This document shows positions 16,761 through 26,087 of a stretch of 51,878 nucleotides of DNA, piece by piece. A program made the translations under genes and the position numbers. Origin of the DNA: JBBTQE01 sp038065775 (lineage in GTDB: Bacteria > Patescibacteriota > Patescibacteriia > Magasanikbacterales > GWA2-37-8); the NCBI GenBank assembly GCA_038065775.1, contig JBBTQE010000019.1, positions 1-51,878 of the forward strand. Direction: 5' to 3'. How positions within the stretch are numbered: the first letter of the stretch is position 1; every line of letters begins with the position of its first letter. The notes beneath the pieces are model-generated. The model was given only the letters and a program-made list of their open reading frames with translations. It was not told where the DNA came from and made no database searches.

Positions 16761-17672
16761 TTACTTCCAATAAATTCTGCTGTCAAGACGTAAATCAATA
16801 TACTCGGTTGGTTTCACCGTTTTTAAAATATTTTTAAGATTATTAATTTGAAAATCTACATCAATAATATCCGGATTGAAATAAATATTCCATGTTTTTG
16901 CCGTATCTATCATTACGCCCGCGGAGGGATTGTCTATTTTAAAATATTCAGCCGTGCCAATCCCCTTTTTTAAAAGCGCGGTGTGCCATGCAATTATTGA
17001 TTCTACTATATTTTGTGGAAGTAAACCAAGCTGATTGTTTTCAATTTTTATAATTTGAGTGTCATAAACTATGGGGTAATTTCCATAGAGAGCCTGAATT
17101 TTTTTAAAATTTGGCGTGTAAGTTGAGCTTGCGCCAGAAACATGCGATGTGCTGCTGGTCGCATTTTTAAGAATTGAAAAATTAGAGGGGGTGCCTGACA
17201 CGGAACTGGCTTCACCCAGATATTTAATTAGACCGCCCCCAGTATCTAGCAAATAATATTTTGAATTGTTTTCATAGATCACGGAAGAAACTTTTTCTGT
17301 AATATTTACAGTAATTTTATTTGGGAATAGTTTGAATACCGCTACGTCTTCAAGCGTAAATTTATTTTTGAGTGATGCCTGAATTTTTTCTGGATTAACT
17401 AAAAAATAATTGTCAAACGGAATATAATAGTATTTTGAAAAAAGAAATTGTTCATAAATAAAATTTTTAACCTCCACCTCGCTTAAATTATTTATCCCAA
17501 CAATCTTTACACTTGTAATTCTAAAATACGGAAGGTACATCGCCAGAAGAAGCCACGCGAGAACGGTTGCAAAAAATAAAATTAAAATCAATCTCGCCTT
17601 TGATGTTTTTATTTTTTTAGGCGCGTGAGGTTTATATTTTTGAAAGCTTAATTCAGATCGAAGATGTCTCAT
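16761..17672 (-). CDS. ftsQ: FtsQ/DivIB-like cell-division protein
   Basis: 303 residues. Short basic cytoplasmic tail (1-26), one membrane helix (about 27-47: ARLILILFFATVLAWLLLA), then a POTRA domain (about 50-125: FRITSVKIVGINNLSEVEVKNF ... ITVNITEK, shown in part) and a beta domain. FtsQ bridges early and late divisome parts outside the membrane. A Ser/Thr-rich stretch (about 160-185) looks like a flexible insertion. It sits immediately after alr (2 bases) in an operon of tRNA synthetase and wall genes; placement beside a cell-wall precursor gene is typical. Sequence similarity in this family is low, so topology and the POTRA region carry the call. Confidence 0.82.
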   Translation of the reverse strand: MRHLRSELSFQKYKPHAPKKIKTSKARLILILFFATVLAWLLLAMYLPYFRITSVKIVGINNLSEVEVKNFIYEQFLFSKYYYIPFDNYFLVNPEKIQASLKNKFTLEDVAVFKLFPNKITVNITEKVSSVIYENNSKYYLLDTGGGLIKYLGEASSVSGTPSNFSILKNATSSTSHVSGASSTYTPNFKKIQALYGNYPIVYDTQIIKIENNQLGLLPQNIVESIIAWHTALLKKGIGTAEYFKIDNPSAGVMIDTAKTWNIYFNPDIIDVDFQINNLKNILKTVKPTEYIDLRLDSRIYWK

Positions 17673-17674
17673 GT

Positions 17675-18787
17675 TTATGTTGTTATTCGAGGTAAAAGCG
17701 GATTTATTCTGTCAACAATCTCATAATTTATCGTCCCGGCCCAATTCGCAAGTTCGTCAGCGCTTATTTTCGTTTTATTCTTCCCGCCAATTAAAGTTAC
17801 TCTATCCCCCACCTTTGTTTTTACATGCGTGATATCAATCATGGATAAATTCATGCAAATTCGCCCCACAATTGGGCATCTTTTTTTATTTATTAAAACA
17901 AAGGCGCGGTTTGACAGTCTCCTGTCGTAACCATCCCAATAACCAACCGGAATTATTGCCAGGGTCGTTGGTCTGCTTGTCTTAAAAGTTCCTCCATACC
18001 CAACATTTACGCCAGTTCGAATTTTTTTAATTTGTATTATTTTTGTATACCAGCTTAAGGCTGGTTTTAAATCCGCAAATTTTTGCGATCGCGAACTTGG
18101 ATACAACCCATATAAGCTTAATCCGAGCCTGACCGCATTTCCATGTGTAAACTTGTGCAATATAGATGCGGCAGAGCATGCCATGTGTTTAATTGGAGGA
18201 TTTATGCCTTTTTTCTTTAAACCCAGCAGAACTTTTTTAAAAATATTGAATTGCTGTCGTGTTAAGGCGGCGTCCTCTTCGCTTGAAGCAAAATGACTGT
18301 AGAGGCCCTCAATTTCAATATTTTTAAACTTACTAATTTGCTCAACAAACGTTAAGGCGATATCTGGCAAAATACCGACGCGCGATGTTCCGGTATCAAT
18401 TTTTACATGCGCCTTAATTTTTTTGTTCATTTTTTTTCCGAGTCTTTGCAAGATTTTAGCCGATTTAATATCATAAATTGGAAAAACTACATTATTTTTT
18501 ATAGCCAATGATAGATTGCGGCGATCATTTAATTCAAAAAAACTCAAAATTATTATTGGTTTAAGAATATTATTTTTTATTAAATTTACGGCTTCGTCCA
18601 AGTTTGCCACGCAAATTCTATCCACTTCCCTATTCTGTTGACAAATTTTGGCGACATTTAAAAACCCGTGCCCATACGCATTCGCCTTAATTACCGGCAT
18701 CAACAAGACATCTGGGCCAACTAATTTTCGAAACTGTTTGATATTATGCCGAATCGCCTTGGAATTGATCTCAACCCAAGTAAGCAT
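17675..18787 (-). CDS. alr: Alanine racemase
   Basis: 370 residues. A fold-type III PLP enzyme that interconverts L- and D-alanine for peptidoglycan. The PLP lysine is in VIKANAYGHG near residue 33; KIDTGTSRVGI near 127 and HMACSAASI near 195 line the active site. The second catalytic residue (Tyr) is in NVGYGGTF near 255, and RICMNLSMIDIT near 305 is also as expected. Length is normal. It lies between serS and ftsQ, and its product feeds ddl on the plus strand at 12.6 kb. Confidence 0.95.
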   Translation of the reverse strand: MLTWVEINSKAIRHNIKQFRKLVGPDVLLMPVIKANAYGHGFLNVAKICQQNREVDRICVANLDEAVNLIKNNILKPIIILSFFELNDRRNLSLAIKNNVVFPIYDIKSAKILQRLGKKMNKKIKAHVKIDTGTSRVGILPDIALTFVEQISKFKNIEIEGLYSHFASSEEDAALTRQQFNIFKKVLLGLKKKGINPPIKHMACSAASILHKFTHGNAVRLGLSLYGLYPSSRSQKFADLKPALSWYTKIIQIKKIRTGVNVGYGGTFKTSRPTTLAIIPVGYWDGYDRRLSNRAFVLINKKRCPIVGRICMNLSMIDITHVKTKVGDRVTLIGGKNKTKISADELANWAGTINYEIVDRINPLLPRITT

Positions 18788-18799
18788 AAATTTCCTTCC

Positions 18800-20053
18800 T
18801 TAGAGTTTAGCAAAACCGGTATATTTCTGTAAAATTTTTGGAACCTTAACCGACCCATCTTTCTGCTGATAATTTTCAATTATGGCTATCGGGAATCTAG
18901 AAAGCGGAATTCCGGTTCCGTTTAATGTATGAACATATTCGCACAAACCATCTTCCTTTAAATATTTTATATTCAATCTTCTGGCTTGGTAGTCCGCGCA
19001 ATTACTCGCGCTGGTGATTTCGCCATATCCGCCCTGCTCGTCTTTCCCGCCTTTCATAGTCATCCACGCTTCCAAATCAAACTTCCTGTACGCCGAGCCG
19101 CCTAAATCACCACTTGCAATATCAATTACGCGGTATGGCAACTTAAGACCTTCAACGATCCTCTTTTCAATGTTAAGTAATTCCTGGTGGTATTTTTCAC
19201 TTTCGGTAGGCACGCAAAATACGAACAATTCAAGTTTTGTGAATTGGTGAACACGATACAAGCCTTTGCTTGTGCGACCATAAGCGCCGGCCTCGGTTCT
19301 AAAACAATGCGAGAGAGCCGCATATTTTTTTGGGCCTTTGCTCAAATCCAAAATCTCATTTGCGTGATACCCGCCAACGGCTATCTCGGCGGTTCCAACG
19401 AGGCTTAGGTCGCTATTTTCAATAGAATAAACTTGAGTCTCCTCCCCTCTTGGATTAAAGCCAGCTCCTTTTATTATTTCATTTTTAGCTAAATCCGGAG
19501 TTTCAAGTAAAATATAACCATATTTTTCCGCGATATCTAAACCATAATTTATCAAAGCCTGATTAAATCTCACCATTTTATTTTTTAAAAAATAAAATTT
19601 TGAAGTTGCCACTTTGGCGCCTCTCTCAAAATCAACTAAATCCAGCGAGAGCATGAGTTCCTCGTGATCCTTGGGTTTAAATTTAAAAAGCGTGGGGTTT
19701 TTGTTTGTAGAAATTACTTTAAAATCGTCCTCTCCTCCTATCGGCGAGTCGGGATGGGTTAAATTTGGCACTTGCGCGAGCAAATCCTGATACGTTGTGT
19801 TAATCTTACTCATTTCCAGCTCGAGCATTTTAATATTATCACCGAGATCGCGAAGCTTTGTTATGTCTTCAACGCTAGGTTTGCCTTTTGATTTCCGATT
19901 TCGTTCCGCTCGTAAATCTTCATTTTTTTTTAAATATTCCTTTCTTTTCTCATCCATTTTTAAAAGTTCATCAATGTCAATCTTTACATTTCTGTTTCGG
20001 CAGTTTAATATTATTTTTTCTTTATTTTCTCGTATATATTTTATATCTAGCAT
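18800..20053 (-). CDS. serS: Seryl-tRNA synthetase
   Basis: 417 residues. N-terminal antiparallel coiled-coil arm (about 25-100) that grips the long variable arm of tRNA-Ser, then the class II catalytic core: motif 1 around YGYILLETPDL, the TAEIAV serine-site loop near 227, motif 2 FRTEAGAYGRTSKGLYRVHQF (only the start, FRTEAGAYGR, is quoted as diagnostic) near 254, and motif 3 GTGIPLSRFPIAIIENYQ near 378. It starts 4 bases after the RdgB-Nudix gene stop and is co-transcribed with its neighbours. Confidence 0.96.
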   Translation of the reverse strand: MLDIKYIRENKEKIILNCRNRNVKIDIDELLKMDEKRKEYLKKNEDLRAERNRKSKGKPSVEDITKLRDLGDNIKMLELEMSKINTTYQDLLAQVPNLTHPDSPIGGEDDFKVISTNKNPTLFKFKPKDHEELMLSLDLVDFERGAKVATSKFYFLKNKMVRFNQALINYGLDIAEKYGYILLETPDLAKNEIIKGAGFNPRGEETQVYSIENSDLSLVGTAEIAVGGYHANEILDLSKGPKKYAALSHCFRTEAGAYGRTSKGLYRVHQFTKLELFVFCVPTESEKYHQELLNIEKRIVEGLKLPYRVIDIASGDLGGSAYRKFDLEAWMTMKGGKDEQGGYGEITSASNCADYQARRLNIKYLKEDGLCEYVHTLNGTGIPLSRFPIAIIENYQQKDGSVKVPKILQKYTGFAKL

Positions 20054-20057
20054 ATTA

Positions 20058-21092
20058 TTAATCTAAATATTTTTTAAGAATTATCCGGTTGCTTTTTGAA
20101 TGAAAACTTTTTTTGTTTAATGGTAAAAAATTTAATTTCAGAGCTTCTTTATAAGTGTACCAACCATGATCAGACGTTTCCGCATCAGCCAGTTTAAATT
20201 GCCCTGATTTTATTTTACAAATATAAAGAACAAGATGCACCTGATAAGCGCCATCAGCGCCACAATTCACAATAGTACTAGGTATGTCCGGCAGTTGTTC
20301 TTTTTTTAGAATATCATAGCCAGTCTCTTCTTCAACCTCTCTTTGAAGTGTTTGGGCAAAAGTTTCGCCATTCTCCACTCCCCCGCCAGGAAATTCCCAT
20401 TTATTATTAAACTCCGGACGTAAATCTCGGCGTTTAGTAACAAGCATTTTTTTATCTTTAATTATAATTCCGGCCACGCAAATAATCTGTTTAAATTCAT
20501 GGTGCTTCATTAAAAAATATTTTATATGATTTATCATCTTCCCTCTGTGACTGATGCTGTTTTTTTCCAACAATGACAATTCGGCAAAAGTTTTTTTAAG
20601 GAGTGGGAAATAAAATATGGAGTCATAACCTAAACCAATTCTGCTCTTCTTGCCGATTGTTTCAGTTATCCGTCCTTTTGTTTTCCCAAAAAAAATTGAA
20701 AAATTATCATCGCTTGGATCGTAAACGCATCCGGCTGCTTCAAAATACGCGCCGCGTTTTTCCTTCGGGACCCCTTTCAATGCTACCAAAAATTTTTTAT
20801 TTCGTTCCGCTTCGGTTGCCCCGTAACGCTTCGTGAGTACACCCGGCGCTCCTTCTAAATAATTAACAAACAAGCCCGTGTCTTCAGCAATTGTTAACAA
20901 TTTGCTTTTTTTTGCAAAAAATCTGGCTTTGACCAGAGCATTTTCCCATGTTGTGTTATACGGCTCCTCTACCTCTAAATTATCCAATTCTAAATCTTTC
21001 AAGTTTACAAAATCAAACGGAAGATCTTCCAGCTCAATCTTTATTTCAGAAAATTTTCCGACGTTGCTTGTAGCAATAAGAATTTTTTTCAT
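20058..21092 (-). CDS. Fusion: RdgB/HAM1 inosine-triphosphate pyrophosphatase + Nudix hydrolase
   Basis: 344 residues. Residues 1-195 are RdgB/HAM1-like (ATSNVGKFSEI at the start, IAEDTGLFVNYLEGAPGV near 68, GLGYDSIFYFP, and SHRGKM near the end), which removes deaminated purine triphosphates (ITP, XTP, dITP). Residues about 200-344 are a complete Nudix hydrolase of the MutT kind, with a perfect box GGVENGETFAQTLQREVEEE (G-x5-E-x7-REVxEE) near 237. Both halves clean the nucleotide pool, so the fusion makes functional sense, and both active sites look intact. It follows the nucleotidyltransferase gene by 2 bases and precedes serS. The Nudix substrate is unknown. Confidence 0.9.
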   Translation of the reverse strand: MKKILIATSNVGKFSEIKIELEDLPFDFVNLKDLELDNLEVEEPYNTTWENALVKARFFAKKSKLLTIAEDTGLFVNYLEGAPGVLTKRYGATEAERNKKFLVALKGVPKEKRGAYFEAAGCVYDPSDDNFSIFFGKTKGRITETIGKKSRIGLGYDSIFYFPLLKKTFAELSLLEKNSISHRGKMINHIKYFLMKHHEFKQIICVAGIIIKDKKMLVTKRRDLRPEFNNKWEFPGGGVENGETFAQTLQREVEEETGYDILKKEQLPDIPSTIVNCGADGAYQVHLVLYICKIKSGQFKLADAETSDHGWYTYKEALKLNFLPLNKKSFHSKSNRIILKKYLD

Positions 21093-21094
21093 AT

Positions 21095-21514
21095 CTATTC
21101 ATTCGTCTCGTTCGCTTCTAAAAGTTCCCTGATTTTAGAGCTTTTATATATTTCCGGCATGAACGGCTTTAAGCGAACGATTTGGACACAATCATCCACC
21201 GCGTCTGATAAGTTGTCAATAAAAACTTTTTGATCATAGCCAAGGGCGATTACATCCGGTTTCTCGTCGGCAATTACTTTATATTTGTCTCCTATACAAC
21301 CGAGGCGGACCTTGTCCGCGATTTTTAATTTTTTTAAATTTTCTAATCTGGTTTCCTCATCATATTTTGGGTCTTTGCCCTTTATATGACAAACTGTGTA
21401 ATCTCTTGCGACAACAGCGATTAAATAATCGCCATATTCACGCGCTTCATTAAGCAAATGAATGTGGCCATCATGGATTATGTCAAATGTTCCAAAAACT
21501 ATGACTTTTTTCAT
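21095..21514 (-). CDS. Cytidylyltransferase-like nucleotidyltransferase (RibL/TagD type)
   Basis: 139 residues. The HxGH nucleotide-binding motif is in VFGTFDIIHDGHIHLLN near residue 6, and KPDVIALGYDQ near 88 fits the archaeal-type FAD synthetase (RibL) and glycerol-3-phosphate cytidylyltransferase (TagD) group. The C-terminal motif is replaced by SSKIRELL. It joins a nucleotide to a small phosphorylated substrate; which one (FMN, glycerol-P or another) cannot be decided. It starts 15 bases after the lysS stop and is followed by the RdgB-Nudix fusion. Confidence 0.8.
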   Translation of the reverse strand: MKKVIVFGTFDIIHDGHIHLLNEAREYGDYLIAVVARDYTVCHIKGKDPKYDEETRLENLKKLKIADKVRLGCIGDKYKVIADEKPDVIALGYDQKVFIDNLSDAVDDCVQIVRLKPFMPEIYKSSKIRELLEANETNE

Positions 21515-21529
21515 AGAATTAAAAAATAA

Positions 21530-22987
21530 TTACAATTGCGGCCTTAAAGTCGGAAAAAGTATGACTTCTTTCAAATTCTGGGCATCTACAAGAAGTTTGA
21601 TCAACCTATCTATGCCCATCCCGAGCCCCGCGGTCGGAGGCATTCCATATTTTAAAGCATTAATATAGTCTTCATCATACGGCATGCCCTCCTCGTCTCC
21701 GGCCCTTCGCAACCGTTCTTGTTCGGAAAATCTCGCCTCTTGGTCTATCGGATCGTTTAATTCGGAGAATCCGTTGCAAAGTTCATTTCCGCCGGCGCAC
21801 AGCAATTGCATCCTTTCAACATATCTTGAATTTTCGCTTTTCTTTTTTGCTAAAGGTGAAAGTTCAACCGGGTGATCTATAACAAAAATTGGGTTTATTA
21901 TCTTAGGTCTGACATATTTTTTATAAATCTCATCAACCAATTTTCCATAACCGGCCTTTGAATCCACATCCTCAATTTTGAGATCCACGGCTTTTTTAAA
22001 CAGTGATTTTTGATCAGAAAAATCTTCAATATCAATTTTTGCGTATTTTTTTATTAATTCTGTCATTGTTTTTCTTGGGTAAGGCGGTGAAAAATCAACC
22101 GTCTCGTCCCCTACTTTAAATCTTAATGATAAGCCGGCGGCCTTAATAATCGTCGGTAAAAAATCTTCCATTAAATTCATTAAATCATTATAATCCGCGT
22201 ATGCCCAATAAAATTCAATCTGCGTAAATTCCGGATTATGATTATTATCTACGCCTTCATTTCTAAAACACTTTGCAATCTCATAAATTTTTTCAAAACC
22301 GCCGACAATCAAACGTTTTAAATACAATTCCGGCGCGATGCGCAGGTACAGCGGCATGTCTAACGCGTTGTGATGCGTTACAAACGGGCGCGCCATAGCT
22401 CCACCATAAATTGACTGAAGAATTGGCGTTTCTACCTCATAAAAATCTTTTTCATCAAAATATTTGCGGATTTCTTTAACAACGCGACTGCGTATTTTTG
22501 CCACTTGCATCGAGCCGTCATTTGCGATTAAATCCAGGTACCTTTGTCTGTATCTTGTTTCAACATCCGCTAATCCATGAAATTTTTCTGGGGGTGGCAG
22601 TAAAGACTTGGCGAGAAGTGAATATTTTTTAACAAGGGCAGTTATTTCACCTTTGTGAGTGGTAAAAATTTCTCCGTTAATTTCAACAAAATCTCCTAAA
22701 TCAAAATTTTTTATAAAAAATTTGTAGTCTTCTTTTCCAAGTTCTTTTTCCGAAAAAGCGGCCTGTAATTTTCCAGACTCATCCTTTAAGTTGACAAAAC
22801 ATATCTTGCCCATTTCTCTCTTCAAAATTATTCTTCCGGCAATATTAACCAGCGTCTTTTCGGGACTTTTTTTAGCCGAATCAAGCGTGCAATTTCTGTT
22901 TGATCTGCTTGGGTAGGGATTAATACCGAGAGAACGAAAATATTCTAAACGTTGTTTTCGCGCTTGACCTTCGCCTGTTTGAATCAT
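21530..22987 (-). CDS. lysS: Lysyl-tRNA synthetase, class II
   Basis: 485 residues. An N-terminal OB-fold anticodon domain (about 45-145, VNIAGRIILKREMGKI) and the class II core: motif 1 around KEIRKYFDEKDFYEVETPIL (quoted at the limit; the Pro is in ETPIL), motif 2 CFRNEGVDNNHNPEFTQIE near 240, and motif 3 AGLGMGIDRLIKLL near 455. Length and layout are normal for bacterial LysS. It begins 20 bases after greA; the greA-lysS pair is common in bacteria. Confidence 0.96.
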   Translation of the reverse strand: MIQTGEGQARKQRLEYFRSLGINPYPSRSNRNCTLDSAKKSPEKTLVNIAGRIILKREMGKICFVNLKDESGKLQAAFSEKELGKEDYKFFIKNFDLGDFVEINGEIFTTHKGEITALVKKYSLLAKSLLPPPEKFHGLADVETRYRQRYLDLIANDGSMQVAKIRSRVVKEIRKYFDEKDFYEVETPILQSIYGGAMARPFVTHHNALDMPLYLRIAPELYLKRLIVGGFEKIYEIAKCFRNEGVDNNHNPEFTQIEFYWAYADYNDLMNLMEDFLPTIIKAAGLSLRFKVGDETVDFSPPYPRKTMTELIKKYAKIDIEDFSDQKSLFKKAVDLKIEDVDSKAGYGKLVDEIYKKYVRPKIINPIFVIDHPVELSPLAKKKSENSRYVERMQLLCAGGNELCNGFSELNDPIDQEARFSEQERLRRAGDEEGMPYDEDYINALKYGMPPTAGLGMGIDRLIKLLVDAQNLKEVILFPTLRPQL

Positions 22988-23007
22988 AAATTATTGTAAA
23001 TTTTGAA

Positions 23008-23472
23008 TTATACTATGTCTAATATTTGGTATGTCTGTTTACCAGCCGGGGTTTCAATTTCAACGTTTTCGCCAGCTTTTCGTCCCAAAAAAGAGGCTCC
23101 CAGTGGAGACTCATTAGAAATCTTGCCGGATAATGGGTCAGCCTCATGAGGTCCAACTATAGTATATTTTTTTAATTTATCGTTATTTTTTATCGTAATT
23201 TCGCTTCCTACTACCACAAATCCAGCCTTATTTATAGTTTTTTCAAGAATTTCGGCATGATCTAAAACATGCCGCAGTTCCAACATTCTCCCTTGTGCCC
23301 ACGCCATTTCTTCTTTTGCCTGATGATACTCGGCATTTTCGGATAAATCGCCCTGTTGTTTCGCCTCGTCAATTTTTGATGCTATCTCTGGAATTTTTAT
23401 ATCCACTATTTCTCGAAGTTCTTTTTCAACTTCTTCATAACCACTTTTGGTTAGGTATTGGGTATTAATCAT
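23008..23472 (-). CDS. greA: Transcription elongation factor GreA
   Basis: 154 residues. N-terminal coiled coil (1-75) with the acidic tip GDLSENAEYHQAKEEM (Asp/Glu residues that reach the RNA polymerase active site and drive cleavage of backtracked RNA), and a C-terminal FKBP-like domain with ISNESPLGASFLGRKAGE. Normal length. It is the first gene of a long minus-strand transcript running through lysS, the nucleotidyltransferase, the RdgB-Nudix fusion, serS, alr and ftsQ. Confidence 0.97.
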   Translation of the reverse strand: MINTQYLTKSGYEEVEKELREIVDIKIPEIASKIDEAKQQGDLSENAEYHQAKEEMAWAQGRMLELRHVLDHAEILEKTINKAGFVVVGSEITIKNNDKLKKYTIVGPHEADPLSGKISNESPLGASFLGRKAGENVEIETPAGKQTYQILDIV

Positions 23473-23537
23473 AAATCTTTTTTACCTCTTATAAGCAAAA
23501 ATTTGAGCCTTGCGCAGGTACATTATTATGCCATTTT

Positions 23538-23566
23538 ATAATACTTTAAGATCGTCAAAAAGTCAA
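23538..23566 (-). promoter_or_regulatory. Promoter of the greA-lysS operon
   Basis: TTGACT (23561-23566), 17 bases, TATTAT (23538-23543) on the minus strand, giving a leader of about 58 bases before greA. It lies just past the pbp2 stop codon. Confidence 0.75.
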
Positions 23567-23568
23567 AA

Positions 23569-25533
23569 TCAACTGTTATATTGCTTGTTCCACCAAATCA
23601 AAAAGTCCCTGGCAACCGGCTGGGCTACAATACTGCCTTCGCCCCCTTCTTCTATCAAAATAGTAATAACAACTCTTGGCGATTCAAACGGCGCAAATGC
23701 AGTAAACCATGCATGGTTATTTTTATTTGAGCTCCATTGTGCCGTTCCGGTCTTTCCGGCTGAAGAAAAAGCTAGCCCGCGCAACTGTTGGCAGCTGCCA
23801 TACTCAACGCACGCTTTCATACCCGCTCTTACAACTGCTAAATTTTTGCCGCTTACAGGCAAATTCGCGGTCTCATATTTTATTTTAGTAGCCTTTTTGG
23901 TTTCCTGATCTATTATGACGTCAACCAAATGAGGTTTTATAATTTTGCCGGTAGCCACAGCTGAAGTCCAAAGCGCAACCTGAATTGGGGTTACTAATAA
24001 ATCTCCCTGCCCGATAGATAAGTTATAGGTATCTCCAATAAACCAACTTTCTCCCTTAACAGTTTTTTTCCATTCTTTACTTGGTAAAAAACCTTCCGCT
24101 TCGCCTGATAGATCAATGCCTGTTTTTTTTGCTAAACCAAATAATTTCATGTACTCAATCAGTTTATCCGCTCCAAGGCCGGTAAATTTTTTATAACCCC
24201 CGCCAATATAATAAAAGTAAGTATTTACAGACCACGCGATTGCTTTTACCATATTCGTCACTCCGTGCCCGCCTAAACTCCAATCTTTAAAAAGCCGCCC
24301 TCCCGCAGTCAAGCCCCCTGTGCTCAAAACAGTAGTCCCTGGCGTAACGATATTTTCTTCTAAAGCCGCAACTGAAACTACTAATTTTATTGTTGACCCT
24401 GATGGATAAGTGCCGGCGATCGCTCTATTAAATAACGGATTATTTGGGTCTTCAGAATATTTCCTATAATCTTCCTGCGATATTCCACCTGAAAATTTAT
24501 TTACATCAAAAGTTGGTAAACTTACCAAAGCTATGATCGCTCCATTGTTCGGTTCTATAACTACACCGATAGCCTTTTGTGTGCCGGTTTTTTTTAATGC
24601 GATCTCAAGCAAGCTTTCAAGTTTCCGTTGCGCTTCCAGATCTAACGTTAGTTTTAAATCTTGCCCTGGAACGGGCGCGTTTTCACTAAGGATCGTCTGC
24701 TCATGGCCAAAGGCGTCAACTTCAACTTTCTTATTTCCGTATTTACCGCGAAGTTCTTTTTCGTAGTATTTTTCCAATCCCATTTTTCCAATATTGTCAG
24801 CTAACAAATACCCATTATTTTTAAGTTCTAGAGATTGTTTTTCATCAAGCTTGCCAAGATAACCCAAAATATGGGACAAACTTATGGTGCTTGAATTAGA
24901 TTTAACCTCAACATTTATTGAATACTGCCTTTTGCTACCTTTTTCTATTGATATTCCAGGCATTCGCGAGCTCTCTATATAAAGGCGCAAGGCTGATTCA
25001 TAATCAAGATTTTCCTTAATTACTATTGATGCGTAACTGTATGCGCGATATCTTTCCAACAATTCAACAATTTGGCTCTTGGACACCCCGCTTAATTCCT
25101 CTACTTTCTTAATTACCTCGTCTCTTTTTTTGGGTTCCTTTGGAACATCCTGCGGAACAAGCGCCAACGAAAAATTAGGCACATTTTGAACAAGCTCATT
25201 ACCTTTTTTATCAAAAATTACGCCCCTTTCTGAAATTACAGGCTTTATTCTGATTCTATTGCCTTCCGCCAACCCTCTATAGTGCTCACCTTTTAATATT
25301 TGTAGATAAAAAATTTTAATTAAAATTATAAAAATACCCAAAATAATAATCAAACTAAAAAAAGAGATTTTTTTAAGATCCACACTTTTGCCAAGATAAT
25401 CTTTTGTTTGTGAAATCTTGACTTGCTTACCAGACGACCTTTCAAAATTAAAAGACTCTTCCACCCAATCGTGATTATATTTACCTTTTAAATTAGGAGC
25501 GCCATCATTTGTTTTGTTTTTTTTAAAAAACAT
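23569..25533 (-). CDS. mrdA: Penicillin-binding protein 2, elongasome transpeptidase
   Basis: 654 residues. Cytoplasmic tail (1-52), membrane helix (about 53-73), dimerisation domain with RGVIFDKKGNELVQN near 97, and a transpeptidase domain: active-site Ser in GSTIKLVVS (SxxK, near 378), SVN (second motif) and KTGTAQW near 595. It crosslinks peptidoglycan during side-wall growth. It ends the mreB-mreC-mreD-pbp2 group, the standard elongasome order, and is separated from mreD by only 11 bases. Motifs place it with class B PBP2/MrdA rather than FtsI; the neighbours confirm this. Confidence 0.94.
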   Translation of the reverse strand: MFFKKNKTNDGAPNLKGKYNHDWVEESFNFERSSGKQVKISQTKDYLGKSVDLKKISFFSLIIILGIFIILIKIFYLQILKGEHYRGLAEGNRIRIKPVISERGVIFDKKGNELVQNVPNFSLALVPQDVPKEPKKRDEVIKKVEELSGVSKSQIVELLERYRAYSYASIVIKENLDYESALRLYIESSRMPGISIEKGSKRQYSINVEVKSNSSTISLSHILGYLGKLDEKQSLELKNNGYLLADNIGKMGLEKYYEKELRGKYGNKKVEVDAFGHEQTILSENAPVPGQDLKLTLDLEAQRKLESLLEIALKKTGTQKAIGVVIEPNNGAIIALVSLPTFDVNKFSGGISQEDYRKYSEDPNNPLFNRAIAGTYPSGSTIKLVVSVAALEENIVTPGTTVLSTGGLTAGGRLFKDWSLGGHGVTNMVKAIAWSVNTYFYYIGGGYKKFTGLGADKLIEYMKLFGLAKKTGIDLSGEAEGFLPSKEWKKTVKGESWFIGDTYNLSIGQGDLLVTPIQVALWTSAVATGKIIKPHLVDVIIDQETKKATKIKYETANLPVSGKNLAVVRAGMKACVEYGSCQQLRGLAFSSAGKTGTAQWSSNKNNHAWFTAFAPFESPRVVITILIEEGGEGSIVAQPVARDFLIWWNKQYNS

Positions 25534-25544
25534 GCGCGCGCGGC

Positions 25545-26087
25545 TTAAAATGTTATTTTTTTTCTTCCAACATAACCAGTGTTAAGATTTTTTATTACTT
25601 TTTTCCCAATTAAATAAATAATCACGAGAACAGAAGTCGTGAAAATAATTTCCCAAAAAATATCAACAAATATATTTACTGAAAAAGAAACCGCTAGGTC
25701 TCTAAAAAAATTTGTAAAGAAAGTTAGGGCTAAAAAAAATAATCTATATATTATTACGCTTATAATTGTTGAGAGGAAAACCATATAAATTGTTCTGTTT
25801 GTCAAAAGGTTGCTCATCAGCCACGCGATAAATATTACGCTTAACATCATCGAAAGAATGCCAACTCCAAATAAATTACCGCTTAGTAATTCTGACGCGT
25901 ATGCCAAAACAAAACCTGTTAATAAAACATTAAATCGCGAATTGACTATCATCAACCAAAGTACGACCACCAGAGGGACATTTATGTGATTAACCGGGTA
26001 AGGAAAAAAATTTAAAGAAGAGATATGGATTATCAGAATAAAAAAGTAAAAAAGCAGATACTCTAGCAATCTTAAAATGGATTTCAT
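25545..26087 (-). CDS. mreD: Rod-shape protein MreD
   Basis: 180 residues, almost wholly hydrophobic, with about five membrane helices. MreD links the MreC rod complex to the cytoplasmic MreB filament. The family is poorly conserved; the call rests on size, topology, the NLFGVGILSMML segment, and its position. Its start overlaps the mreC stop by 4 bases and pbp2 follows. Confidence 0.85.
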   Translation of the reverse strand: MKSILRLLEYLLFYFFILIIHISSLNFFPYPVNHINVPLVVVLWLMIVNSRFNVLLTGFVLAYASELLSGNLFGVGILSMMLSVIFIAWLMSNLLTNRTIYMVFLSTIISVIIYRLFFLALTFFTNFFRDLAVSFSVNIFVDIFWEIIFTTSVLVIIYLIGKKVIKNLNTGYVGRKKITF

